NCBI GenBank assembly: GCA_022457155.1
Contig: JAJGOT010000515.1
Coordinates: 168,501 to 232,500 of the forward strand
Direction of reading: 5' to 3'
DNA: 64,000 nt
Source: Cladopsammia gracilis
Taxonomy: Eukaryota > Cnidaria > Anthozoa > Scleractinia > Dendrophylliidae
How positions within the stretch are numbered: the stretch's first letter is position 1; every line of letters starts with the position of its first letter. The position numbers and the translations under genes were made by a program. Positions 17,416 to 25,831 of this stretch are shown piece by piece. The notes beneath the pieces are model-generated. The model made no database searches. It was not told the DNA's origin and was given only the letters and a program-made list of their open reading frames with translations.

Positions 17416-17884
17416 GCGCAGCGAAACCGAAATTCGTGAACAAACCCCTGAGCAACCTTGATCTCATGAAGTGGATTGATTTTCTGAAAATTCCCAATTT
17501 CAAAGGAATTTTCGCCAGGGATGAAGTGAGGCCCCGAGAACACAGCCCCTGCATCATCAATCTTGATTCGCTTGAAAATGCCGGACTCACTGGGTGTGCT
17601 GCGCTCCTGGTCGCTTCGCTCCCGGTCGCTTCGCTCCCTCTGGGAAATTCACGTGGTATTTTGACTCTTTTGGAATGGGATTCCCCCAGGAATTCAAAAG
17701 TTCCAAACCGGTGATTTGGAACAGCAGTCAGTATCAAAACATCAACAGCGTTCTTTGCGGGTATTATTGCCTGTTTTTCCTCCATCAATGGTCGCAGGGG
17801 AAAGACTTCTATGATATTCTCAAACCGCTCAGTCTAACTAATACAGCGCAAAATGAGAAATTCATAAAAGAATATTTCGATTGA
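17412..17884 (+). pseudogene. adenain-type cysteine protease, frame broken near 17583
   Basis: Maturation protease of the virion (family C5/C48-like). Frame 1 carries the N-terminus (KPLSNLDLMKWIDFLKIP, FKGIFARDE) to ENAG; the catalytic His (THWVCC, codon 17588-17590), the acidic residue (YFDSFG), and the oxyanion Gln/catalytic Cys (SSQYQNINSVLCGYYC) lie in the -1 frame ending at 17884. One base is missing at GCC GGA (17580-17585); no slip heptamer is in phase, so decay or an assembly error is more likely than recoding. Between the His and Asp motifs about 13 residues (APGRFAPGRF...) come from an iterated CGCTTCGCTC insertion. No clear ATG at the front: GTG 17412 or an upstream start. Confidence 0.65.
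17601..17640. repeat. TCGCTTCGCTCCCGG iteration inside the protease gene
   Basis: Two and a half units of GGTCGCTTCGCTCCC between the His and Asp motifs of the protease, a position where the family normally has a short turn. Confidence 0.6.
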
Positions 17885-17886
17885 AA

Positions 17887-18036
17887 ATGAAATCATATTG
17901 CGTGAAGGAGAAAAAACAAACTGAATGCGTGAAACCATCGGGATATATGACTGCAAAAAATGGAAGAAAAATGTGGTTTTGCCATTGCGCTTCCTGCGGA
18001 ATCAAGAAAACAAGATTTGTGAAATCGGGAAACTGA
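17887..18036 (+). CDS. DUF5679-like zinc-ribbon protein, 0-frame part of a likely frameshift fusion
   Basis: 49 residues: MKSYCVKEKKQTECV, then TAKNGRKMWF and CHCASCGIKKTRFVKSGN. The YCV...AKNGR...CxxCG layout is the DUF5679-type ribbon found in Polintons, where it is commonly joined to the following virion protein; here one Cys of the first pair is replaced by Glu. It starts 2 bp after the protease stop with TTGAAAATG. The frame ends in G GGA AAC TGA (18027-18036). The next protein is in the -1 frame and a strong stem-loop follows, so a programmed -1 frameshift is inferred. Confidence 0.65.
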   Translation: MKSYCVKEKKQTECVKPSGYMTAKNGRKMWFCHCASCGIKKTRFVKSGN

Positions 18037-18059
18037 GTCGGCCCTCACAAGGTGAGGGC
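18027..18059 (+). promoter_or_regulatory. -1 ribosomal frameshift signal (slippery site, spacer, stem-loop)
   Basis: G GGA AAC (18027-18033) in zero-frame phase, stop TGA directly after, a 7-nt spacer (18034-18040), then a perfect 8-bp stem GCCCTCAC/GTGAGGGC (18041-18048, 18052-18059) with AAG loop. All parts of a canonical -1 signal are in register with the two frames they would join. Confidence 0.6.
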
Positions 18060-18692
18060 TTTGGTGAACTTGCGCTGACTGGTGTCGCGCATGCGCTGCC
18101 TTGGTTGGGAAAAAAGACAGTTGAAATGGGTCGTTATGGAGCCAGTGAATTATTGCGAAACAAAAACACTCAGAAAAAAGCATTGGATTTTGCCCTGGAC
18201 AAGATGAAACCATTTCTTGCCAAAACCTCTTCCGATATGCTGAATGAGCTGTCCACGGCGATCCGACCAAACAGAAAATACAAGACAGATCGAGCAGATT
18301 TGGATGGCAGCGGGTTGGATGTTCATTCCCTGATTGGAAAGCTGCCAAGACCAAAGAAAGGTTTCACCCTCCCAGCGCATAATTATACAGGCCCCTGGAA
18401 CCCACTCGAAAAACAAGTCCGATTCGATGAAAAGGGAAAGATTCTCGAAATTATGCAGCAACCCACAGGAAAAACAGACGCAGTTGCTATGCAGCACGAT
18501 GTGGATTATTCAGTCTGCGCGAAGGAAAAGAATCCACGTAAATGCAAGAACAAAGCCGACAGGAAAATGGTTGCCGCTTTGGATGCGATTCCCTGGAAAG
18601 ATAGACAATGGGGTCATGCTTTGGCGCGAAACACAATTCAAGCAAAACAGAAACTTGGCCTCGGCGCTCCAAAAAACGGGAAAAGATTTTGA
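18030..18692 (+). CDS. parvovirus-VP1-type phospholipase A2 domain protein (-1 frame)
   Basis: About 220 residues, entered by -1 shift from the zinc ribbon; the frame is open from 17925, but its first 35 residues merely shadow the ribbon gene. An Ala/Gly-rich amphipathic part (GELALTGVAHALPWLGKK) is followed by the PLA2 core: LPAHNYTGPWNPLEKQV (calcium loop, YxGxxNPL) and AMQHDVDYSVC (catalytic HDxxY), then NKADRKMVAALDAI. Similar domains in parvoviruses and adintoviruses open endosomal membranes; that role is inferred. The calcium loop has PW where PG is usual. The end overlaps the integrase frame by about 85 bp. Confidence 0.7.
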   Translation, partial: KLSRPSQGEGFGELALTGVAHALPWLGKKTVEMGRYGASELLRNKNTQKKALDFALDKMKPFLAKTSSDMLNELSTAIRPNRKYKTDRADLDGSGLDVHSLIGKLPRPKKGFTLPAHNYTGPWNPLEKQVRFDEKGKILEIMQQPTGKTDAVAMQHDVDYSVCAKEKNPRKCKNKADRKMVAALDAIPWKDRQWGHALARNTIQAKQKLGLGAPKNGKRF

Positions 18693-19642
18693 GTGAAGGC
18701 CAGTGGACTCAAAATCTGGCAAACGAATTACACCGGCCAATCAGGCGGCGCTTTCCAAAACGAAGAGTTTTGTCATATGGGATTGACAACATCTGGGCAG
18801 CTGATCTGGTCGAGATGGGGAAATTTTCGAGGTGGAATAAAGGGATCAGATATCTCCTGATGGTGATCGATGTTTTCTCAAAATTCGGTTGGATTCGTCC
18901 CCTGAAAGACAAGCGAGGTCAAACAGTGGCTGATGCTTTTAAAGACATATTTAAAACGAAGCGAAAACCGAAAATGCTCTGGACTGACAAAGGATCTGAA
19001 TTTTTCAATGGAACAATGAACCATCTCCTGAGCGAGAATGGGGTAAAATTGTATACAACGGAAAATCAAGAAAAGTCATCTGTTGTTGAGCGCTGGAACA
19101 GGTCTTTCAAGGAGAAACTCTTTAAAATGTTTTCTGCTAACAACAATACAATATACTGGGACAAACTTGGCAAATTACTGGATCAATATAATCATCGTTT
19201 TCATTCGAGCATTCGGATGAGTCCCGCAGAGGCGAGCAAACAGGAAAATGAGAAAAAGGTTTTCGCTAATTTATACGGAGATTTAATTTATGCTAAACAC
19301 AACCCGGCAAAATTCAGGGTTGGCGACAGGGTGAGAATTTCAAAGTTTAAACGGCAATTATTTGACAAAGGTTTCACCCCGAACTGGACAGAGGAGATAT
19401 TTGTGATTGACGAAATAAAGAACACAAACCCTGTAACGTATAAATTAGTCGATCTGTTGGGAGAATCAATCACCAGATCATTTTACGAGGCGGAACTTCA
19501 AAGAACAACGCAAGATGTGTTTCGAATTGAAAAGGTTCTGCGCCGCGATAATAAGCGAAAACTCGCGCTTGTAAAATGGATTGGTTACCCCGATAAATTT
19601 AATTCTTGGGTTCCATTGAGCGATGTGGAAAAACTATCTTAA
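18608..19642 (+). CDS. Polinton integrase (DDE, retroviral-type) with C-terminal chromodomain
   Basis: 344 residues from ATG 18608; the family-like part begins at about residue 37 (LANELHRPIRRRFPKRRV), so a later or non-ATG start is possible. Catalytic triad: D66 in WAADLVEM, D127 in MLWTDKGSEFFN, E161 in EKSSVVERWN (33 residues between the last two). An SH3-like segment follows, and the end (about 300-344: FRIEKVLRRDNK, ALVKWIGYP, NSWVPL) is a chromodomain that may guide insertion to modified histones. It inserts the element and makes the 6-bp target duplication typical of Polintons. Intact. It is the rightmost + gene. Confidence 0.9.
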   Translation: MGSCFGAKHNSSKTETWPRRSKKREKILSEGQWTQNLANELHRPIRRRFPKRRVLSYGIDNIWAADLVEMGKFSRWNKGIRYLLMVIDVFSKFGWIRPLKDKRGQTVADAFKDIFKTKRKPKMLWTDKGSEFFNGTMNHLLSENGVKLYTTENQEKSSVVERWNRSFKEKLFKMFSANNNTIYWDKLGKLLDQYNHRFHSSIRMSPAEASKQENEKKVFANLYGDLIYAKHNPAKFRVGDRVRISKFKRQLFDKGFTPNWTEEIFVIDEIKNTNPVTYKLVDLLGESITRSFYEAELQRTTQDVFRIEKVLRRDNKRKLALVKWIGYPDKFNSWVPLSDVEKLS

Positions 19643-19689
19643 CCATCGTTTTCTTGTGATGATTCACTTCCCAGACATATGACGTCAAA

Positions 19690-19780
19690 ACATTCCACAC
19701 TTCCCTATCAACAGGCTGAGCCAAAAATAATTTTTGTGTTGAGCTTCAGCGACTCGGGTTGTTAGGGAAGTGTGGAATGT
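19690..19780. terminator. long stem-loop between convergent genes
   Basis: Perfect 18-bp arms ACATTCCACACTTCCCTA (19690-19707) and its complement (19763-19780), 55-nt loop, between the integrase stop (19642) and the stop of the leftward acidic gene (20065). A transcription end or processing signal is inferred from position. Confidence 0.5.
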
Positions 19781-20064
19781 AATCTATTGTCTTTCACGTG
19801 AAAATTTATTGTAGGCAGATAAGTAGCACGCGCCGGACAAAAGAAGCCAAAAAAGACAATGGACCTGCAGGCGTGTGTGTGCACGTGGAGTGGCGGGTTA
19901 TTCTGAGAAAATTTATTCAGCTTTCCGAGAATGTCACCTGGCGATTTCAAAATGACATATTGCGTTGACGTGTCAGAATATGAATGTTTTACATTAATAT
20001 TCACAAAGTCTGTTATTTCAAAACACCGCTTCGCTTCACTTCGCTTCGTTCGCTTTGCGTTCTT
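19781..20064. other. intergenic, no gene seen
   Basis: Between the stem-loop and the acidic gene. Contains one CTTCGCTTCACTTCGCTTCG block at 20025-20061 of the same iterated type as in the virion block; nothing else recognised. Confidence 0.5.
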
Positions 20065-20334
20065 TCATTTCCCGGTGGATTTCCCAGAGAAGGCCACTTG
20101 CTTTTTGAGTGCATTTCTGAGAATTTTGTGTTCCTCCTGGAGATTGACGAATGATTCAAAAAGAAGTTCAATCGAGTCTTCGATTTCGTCGCTTCGCTCA
20201 GCTTCCTCCATCTCCGAATCAGAGACAATGAATTCCTCGTCTGAAGTGGTGGGAGTTTCATCGTCGCTTCTTGTTTCTTCCTCTGAGCAGGAGAGACAAT
20301 TTTCATGGTCACTGGCTTCGCTTTCAAGATCCAT
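20065..20334 (-). CDS. acidic small protein
   Basis: 89 residues, rich in Glu, Asp and Ser (ETRSDDETPTTSDEEF) with a short helical end. Start ATG 20334 sits in a TAAAATG box formed with the stop of the upstream gene. Possible casein-kinase-type sites; transcription-related or histone-mimic roles are guesses. It is translated from the same strand as the VLTF3-like gene, probably one transcript. Ends with a KSTGK tail encoded near the iterated CGCTTCG block. Confidence 0.5.
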   Translation of the reverse strand: MDLESEASDHENCLSCSEEETRSDDETPTTSDEEFIVSDSEMEEAERSDEIEDSIELLFESFVNLQEEHKILRNALKKQVAFSGKSTGK

Positions 20335-20338
20335 TTTA
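20332..20338 (-). promoter_or_regulatory. TAAAATG box between VLTF3-like stop and acidic gene start
   Basis: AAA TAA AATGG on the minus strand: stop TAA and next ATG joined as TAAAATG. Confidence 0.45.
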
Positions 20339-20884
20339 TTTCCAATGACATTTTTTGAAGATGGTTTGGATTATTTTTTCTTGTTCCTCCCGCCTTGAGG
20401 GGAGAATAAGAAGCTTGAAATCATCTTCATTGGGGTTGAAACCGTTCTTCTTCAACAGGGCGAAAAGAACTTGATGGCAATTGAGAAACTTTTTTCTGCT
20501 GAGATGAAGGTCATTATATGCCAGTGAGAAATATTTAAAATCGTCGATGAGGAATTTTTCCAGGTGCTCGTATTCATTCCCGTCGTGGCCTGTTATATGA
20601 TTGAAAATTGCATGATCGTTGCCATGGACTTTTTTCCATTTGGAAGCTTTGACGAAATCCCTGACTTTTTTTCTTGTGATTTCGTCACGGGGAATTTGGG
20701 AGAGAATTTCTTTTTGATAAAATTCAAGATCTTTGAGTGGAATTTGATTTTTCCCCTGATTTTGCCGAATGATTTCTTTGAAATGTTCCAGCCTGGGATT
20801 TTTGTGAGAATGAGATGTTGTAATGGTTTCTCGAATAATTTCAGGAGAGAAATCAAAATCAGCTTCTTCTTCGGAACCAGACAT
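20336..20884 (-). CDS. VLTF3-like putative late transcription factor
   Basis: 182 residues. After an acidic N-terminus (MSGSEEEADFDF) the helical order resembles the poxvirus/NCLDV late transcription factor 3-like domain (PF04947 type): LEHFKEIIRQ, YQKEILSQIPRDEITRKKVRDFVK, a His-rich IFNHITGHDGNEYEHL stretch, then LHLSRKKFLNCHQVLFALLKK (the RKxFLxxxxVLxxLL signature) and an end with LLILPSRREEQEKI ... KCHWK. No zinc ribbon is visible. The match is by pattern only; a profile search is needed. The start is preceded by TCTTTTCCCCAGGCAAAAAATG, like the context of genes 178 and 511. Confidence 0.45.
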   Translation of the reverse strand: MSGSEEEADFDFSPEIIRETITTSHSHKNPRLEHFKEIIRQNQGKNQIPLKDLEFYQKEILSQIPRDEITRKKVRDFVKASKWKKVHGNDHAIFNHITGHDGNEYEHLEKFLIDDFKYFSLAYNDLHLSRKKFLNCHQVLFALLKKNGFNPNEDDFKLLILPSRREEQEKIIQTIFKKCHWK

Positions 20885-20991
20885 TTTTTGCCTGGGGAAA
20901 AGATTTTGAGATTTGAAAAGAATTTTCCTCTGTGAAAATTCAGCGGAAAATTCTTGAAATTAGCCAATTTCAAGATTTTGTTTTGTGCTCA

Positions 20992-21268
20992 AGTAGGTGT
21001 ATAGAGCTAATTCTGGGACAATCTAATTTTCTCCTGAATTTCACAGAATTGTCACAAAGTCGACAAATTCTAAAAATTTATCAATTTCTGTCATTTGTCA
21101 CACAACTCCTAGCTTCTTCAATTCTGCTCAAACTCAACAGAATTGTGAGGATTCTGTCGATTTGAGCAGGGGACAAATTATTTTTCATTTGCTGCAATCC
21201 GCACAAATTATTTCTGTGAAATTCAGGAGAAAAATAGATTGTCCCAGAATTAGCTCTATACACCTACT
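20992..21268. repeat. right terminus of the Polinton with an internal inverted copy
   Basis: The outer arm 21212-21268 (ending CACCTACT, i.e. AGTAGGTG read inward) has a 57-bp inverted copy at 20992-21048 with one mismatch; 163 bp lie between. Sequence beyond 21268 is L1 ORF2 coding, so 21268/21269 is the element-target junction, and 5'-AG is the usual Polinton end. Target duplication would be CAGATA (21269-21274); the other end is outside the window. Confidence 0.6.
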
Positions 21269-23974
21269 CAGATACCGTTTCCAGGTGCCATCATTTGAGC
21301 CAAATATTCTTTTTAGCCATGCCAATCGGAGCGATATTATCATGCTATCAAAATCAATCATCTTTAATCCTCCATTGGAGTAATCATTTATCGCTGATCT
21401 GCGTGTGACTTTATCAGGACCATTCCATAAGAATTGAAATAATAACTGGTTTAACTGATTAACAAATTCTTTTGGGGTAGGTATTAAGGATGACACAAAA
21501 ACAAATTTTGGAATTAATAGAGATTTGATAATCGTAATTTTTCCATAAATAGAAAGACCTCTAGAGGACCAGATTCTAATCAGGTTTTTAATGCTGTCTA
21601 ATCTTTCTATGAAATTCTTTTCGAGAAGCAATTTCTGATCATACGTGTAATAAATTCCTAAAGCCTTTATCGGCAAGTTGGGCCATTTAATTCCGAAGGG
21701 CTGTGCTTTGCAATTCATTGAAGAACCTATCCACATAGCTTCCGATTTGGAACAATTAATCTTTAAGCCAGAAACAATCTTGAAATTATCTAACAGCTTA
21801 AAGAGAGCGGTAGCAGAGCTTGTGTCGGCAAGTATTACCGTCGTATCATCTGCGTATTGAAGGATTTTTGTCTCCTCACTCCCAATAGAGATGCCTTTTA
21901 TATCTTTGTTTTGTCGAATTGCTATTGCTAATATTTCTATAGTTACTACAAAGAGATAAGGAGAGAGTGGGTCCCCCTGTCGTACCCCACGTTCAAGATT
22001 GAAGTATTCAGATGAAAGTCCGTTGTTTATTACACAGCTTTGTATGTTTCTGTAGAACGTTTTCACCCAATGGATGAAATTAGGTCCAAAATTAAAGGAT
22101 TCCAAACAATAGCGAAGAAATTCCCATTCTACGCTATCAAATGCCTTTTCGAAATCAATAAATATCATTAATCCCGGAATGCTTTTTTTTGCAGTGAAAT
22201 CCATAATATCGAAAACTGATCTAATTGTTTCGCCGATATATCAGTCCTTCACGTATCCAGTTTGGTTATGGTGTATGATATTTGGAAGAACATTCTTAAT
22301 TCTAGTGGCGATCACTTTGGACATTACTTTTGTGTCAACGTTTACGAGAGAAATTGGACGCCAGTTCTCAATATATGAACGATCTTTTCCTTTTTTTTCT
22401 ATTAGAGTAATTACCGCTTGTTTTTGAGAACAAGACATTTCACCTTTTTCAAAGCTTTCGTTCACACATTTAAGAAATGGGTCGCTAATTAATGACCAGA
22501 ACACTTTGTAAAATTCTACAGGAATTCCGTCATTCCCGGGAGTTTTGTTAGTTTGAAAACTATCGAGGATATTATAACATTCCTCAGCTGAAATTTTGCC
22601 TTCACAGGACAACATTTGTTCTTCGGTTAGTTGAGGTATATTCAAATTCTCTAGAAACTTTACAATGTTCTGACAGTTCTCCGCATCACTAATTGAACTT
22701 TTGTATAGCTCTTGGTAAAATCGTCTTTGTTCTTGAAGAATGTCAAAAGGATTTGTCTTTACGACGCCGCTGATGACTAGTTTCCTTATATGCTTTTTCA
22801 CATGATTTCTTTTTTCTAAATTTAGGAAATATTTGGTACTTTTTTCGCCGTGTTCATGCCAGCGAGCTCGGGCACGGATTATTATTCCGTTGACTTTTTC
22901 ATCATAAAATAATTCAAGCTTTTCCTTAGCTGCATTTAAATTGTTACCATTCAAGTCATTGGGGTTCTTTTCGAAAACCTGTCTCGCTTCAGTATATTCT
23001 TTTTCAAGTTTTAATCCTCTTTCATTTCTCTTCTTTGCCTTCGTTTTGGAATGTTTTATAGCATGAGCTCTTATGTTATATTTTATCCAGTCCCAAATAT
23101 TACGATGGTTGGAAAGTTCTTTTCGACCTTCCGCAATCCAAATTGGTAACATTTTTGTAAGATCATCAATGTACTCATCATCTTTTAATATAGAAGTGTT
23201 CATCTTCCAGAACCCAGGACCTTTAGCCTCTTTGTCCACGTTTCCAAATTCTAGATAGATAGCGGAATGGTCAGTTCTAATGGCGGGGATTATATTTGTG
23301 CCTTTGACCCAGTCATGTAAATTATTAGAGATCAACCAATAATCAAGGCGACATAAAATTAGAGGAGATCGTTGACTCCAGGTAAAACTTTTTGTTTGTG
23401 GGTTTTTAATTCTCCATATATCAACAAGATCTAGTTGACTTTGGACATCATTGATGCAATTTATCACAGATTTCCTAGGCGTCATTATGCCACCTTTTTT
23501 GTCCAGTGTAGGATTCAGAGGACAATTGAAATCACCTCCAATCACAATATTTTCTTCTGAATCCAAATTTTCGGTTGCCAGCTTAGTTAACAGATCTTTG
23601 AAAAATTTCACGATATTTTCGTCTTTGTTTGGTGCATAAATGTTTATAAGAACATACATTTTATCTTGGATGGCAGCTTTAACCACGATATACCTTCCAG
23701 ATGTATCTACCATTTGAGAGTGAATAACACAATCAAGACCTTTTTTGATTAAGATTGCAACACCTCGAGAGTTTGAGCTCCCATGAGAGCAAATAAGTTC
23801 TGCACCCCATTCGTTTTTCCAATTTAACTGTGTTGACAATGTCGAATGAGTTTCTTGCAAGAATATTATATCAGAGTTTCTTTTTCGACACCACGTAAAA
23901 ATCGTTCGCCTTTTTCTGAAATTGCTTAATCCCTTCACATTAAGAGATAGTAAACTAAGAGAATAATCGGTCAT
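21269..23974 (-). pseudogene. L1 ORF2: apurinic-type endonuclease and reverse transcriptase with one nonsense codon
   Basis: Starts MTDYSLSLLSLNVKGL. Endonuclease motifs: IIFLQETHS, VIGGDFNCP, RLDYWLIS, RTDHSA. RT motifs: NWRPISLVNVDTK, GLMIFIDFEKAFDSVEW (motif A), GVRQGDPLSPYLF (motif B), LQYADDTTVI (catalytic DD). One TGA at 22241-22243 interrupts an otherwise open frame at HNQTGYVKD, where L1 proteins have Arg before YIGE (CGA to TGA is one change). The C-terminus stops at KRYLS where the Polinton begins. No frameshift in 2.7 kb, so this copy is fairly young. Tx1/L1 clade by pattern. Confidence 0.85.
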
Positions 23975-24265
23975 TAGAGCTGAATCGGGGACGTGGTATT
24001 ATAGATGAGGTCAAATAATACGAAAATGATATCAAAGATATCGCAGAATGCAAGAAAATATAGTGTATATCAACTGATGATATCGCTCTAAAACAAATTA
24101 TTAATCTACAGGAAAACATACAATAACCTGTAAGGTAAAAAGTTTCTAGATTAATCGCATTTTTTGTGAAGCAAGGAAGGTAAAATAATTTGACACTAAT
24201 ACAACACGTAAACGATAAACTAAACTTAACTATCGATATGCTGTCGCGCTGTGACCGCTTTGGCT

Positions 24266-24545
24266 TTAGTTTCCGCTGTATCTTGTATCCATAATGAGAC
24301 CGTAATATGGGAGATTGATCGTTTCTTCACCTCTATAGATTTGCCCGTTTATAATTAGCTTATCAACTTTGAAATAGGCTTTTTGCTTTTTCTGTTTGGC
24401 CTTTTTCAGGATGGGATATAGCGTCTTTTGTATTTCATCAATTTCCCGAGGGAAATCATTCACGATTGAAATGTTTGTGTTTTTCAAGTTTTTAACAAAC
24501 GACCAAACATACTCCTTATCTTGAAAGAAGCTAAATTTAAAATTT
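24266..24545 (-). pseudogene. L1 ORF1 C-terminal fragment
   Basis: The frame reads FFQDKEYVWSFVKN, then IVNDFPREIDEIQKTLYP and AKQKKQKAYFKVDKLIINGQ, matching the C-terminal domain of L1 ORF1 proteins (Transposase_22). N-terminal coiled coil and RRM are missing. It lies 290 bp upstream of ORF2 in the same direction. Confidence 0.65.
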
Positions 24546-24549
24546 AAAA

Positions 24550-24866
24550 AACGCTTGCTGACTAGAGGCTACCCAAATAATCTGGTAGAAAAAAAATCCT
24601 ATCAGAAATAAAATTCACAGAAAGGGAATCGGTGCTTAAACAAGATAAACAAACTCAAAAAGACATTTTGCCTTTTGTAACACAATACCAACCATCAGTG
24701 CCAAACATCAAACAAGTTTTAATGAGAAAATGGCACCATATACAAAACCAACCACTTTTACGGCAAATTTTTAAAGAACAACCTATGATATCTATTATAT
24801 TATATCTATTATATTATATTTTTAAAGGAAAATCTTTAAAAGATACACTCGTTAGAGCAAAAATGT
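24550..24866 (+). pseudogene. Penelope-like RT C-terminal fragment
   Basis: The + strand reads GYPNNLVEK, FVTQYQPSVPNIKQVLMRKWH, LLRQIFKEQPMI and KGKSLKDTLVRAKM, the usual end of Penelope-type RTs before the CxxC/GIY-YIG part. An AT-rich insertion (TATTATATTATATCTATT) breaks it near 24800. Not related closely to the cluster at 6.3-12.5 kb. Confidence 0.6.
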
Positions 24867-24869
24867 AAA

Positions 24870-25168
24870 AGGTTCTCATATGTTTCACACTGGTAGAGAT
24901 TGTGCGGCCTGTCACCCTGCTATGATAAGAATATGATAATCGAAGGAAAGTGAAAACTCGTGCGAACTGAGCGAACTGCCAAAGGGTGAAGGAACTAATG
25001 TATGAAAGCGGCTGGGAACAGTTGCCTCGCATGACTCGCGTGACTCACATGGCTCGCTGGCTCGCAGTTTGTCAAGACCCTACAATGAACATATCCTAGG
25101 AAGTTAATTTTGTTCTCTCTTCTCATTACTTGGTTTCCTAATTCTACAGTCGTGAAAATTTGATTTTA
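24870..25168. other. no gene seen
   Basis: Short iterations of ACTCGCGTGACTCACATGGCTCGC type near 25030; otherwise unremarkable. Confidence 0.4.
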
Positions 25169-25254
25169 ACTGGCCCGAAGGGAAACGGTGAGTTTTGTTT
25201 CCCTGAGACCCTCGCTGAGGGGAAACAAAACTCGCTTTTTCCCGTGGGGCCAGT
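25169..25254. mobile_element. 86-bp palindromic MITE-like element
   Basis: Arms starting ACTGGCCC and containing GAGTTTTGTTTCCC, inverted around a short centre at about 25210. Confidence 0.6.
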
Positions 25255-25831
25255 CATAAGTGTTTTGTTATACCTCCCAACTCAAACGTGGCGCCTATTC
25301 AGCGATCATTTTATTTTGCTCAGCGTGGATCGCGAAAGTGTTGTTTTTCGTAATAAAATCAAACAATTTGTTGTTCGTAAAAATGTTTGTTGAATCAATA
25401 GATAATTTATAGAACCATTGAAGAAATACACTGCCTTTTTGGTCGTTTTTGTCTTTGGATCGAGAACCCAGTCAAATACAACGCATGCGCAGTTGACCAA
25501 AAAATTGTGTGAATATTTTAGCGACTTTCCTCGGAAATGTGCTGATTTCTACGGAACCACTCGTTAGAAATTTGAAAATTTGAAATTTGAAATTTCGAAA
25601 TTTGGCAAATAATAGTTCTGAATATGCCGAACTCACCTGCCATCAGAAATTTGACATCTAACAGAGGAGATTTTTACAAAATGCAAACATATTAAACCAC
25701 AAATTACGGAAGATTCCTCTGTTAAAATTACATGAGACCAGTGTTAGCATGCGAATATTTTTACGAGTTTACTGGAGACAAATGACGGACAAAATCTAAC
25801 GACTAGATTTTCTGAAAATAAACAAAACCAA

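Larger units (their letters stand above)
21269..24545 (-). mobile_element. L1-type LINE, split by the Polinton insertion
   Basis: ORF1 tail, APE endonuclease and RT on the minus strand. The 3' part is cut at 21269 by the Polinton; the 5' part is truncated in ORF1 at about 24545. Confidence 0.85.

Noticed and set aside
24632..24868. Independent host gene
   Set aside because: Matches the C-terminal part of Penelope-type RTs.
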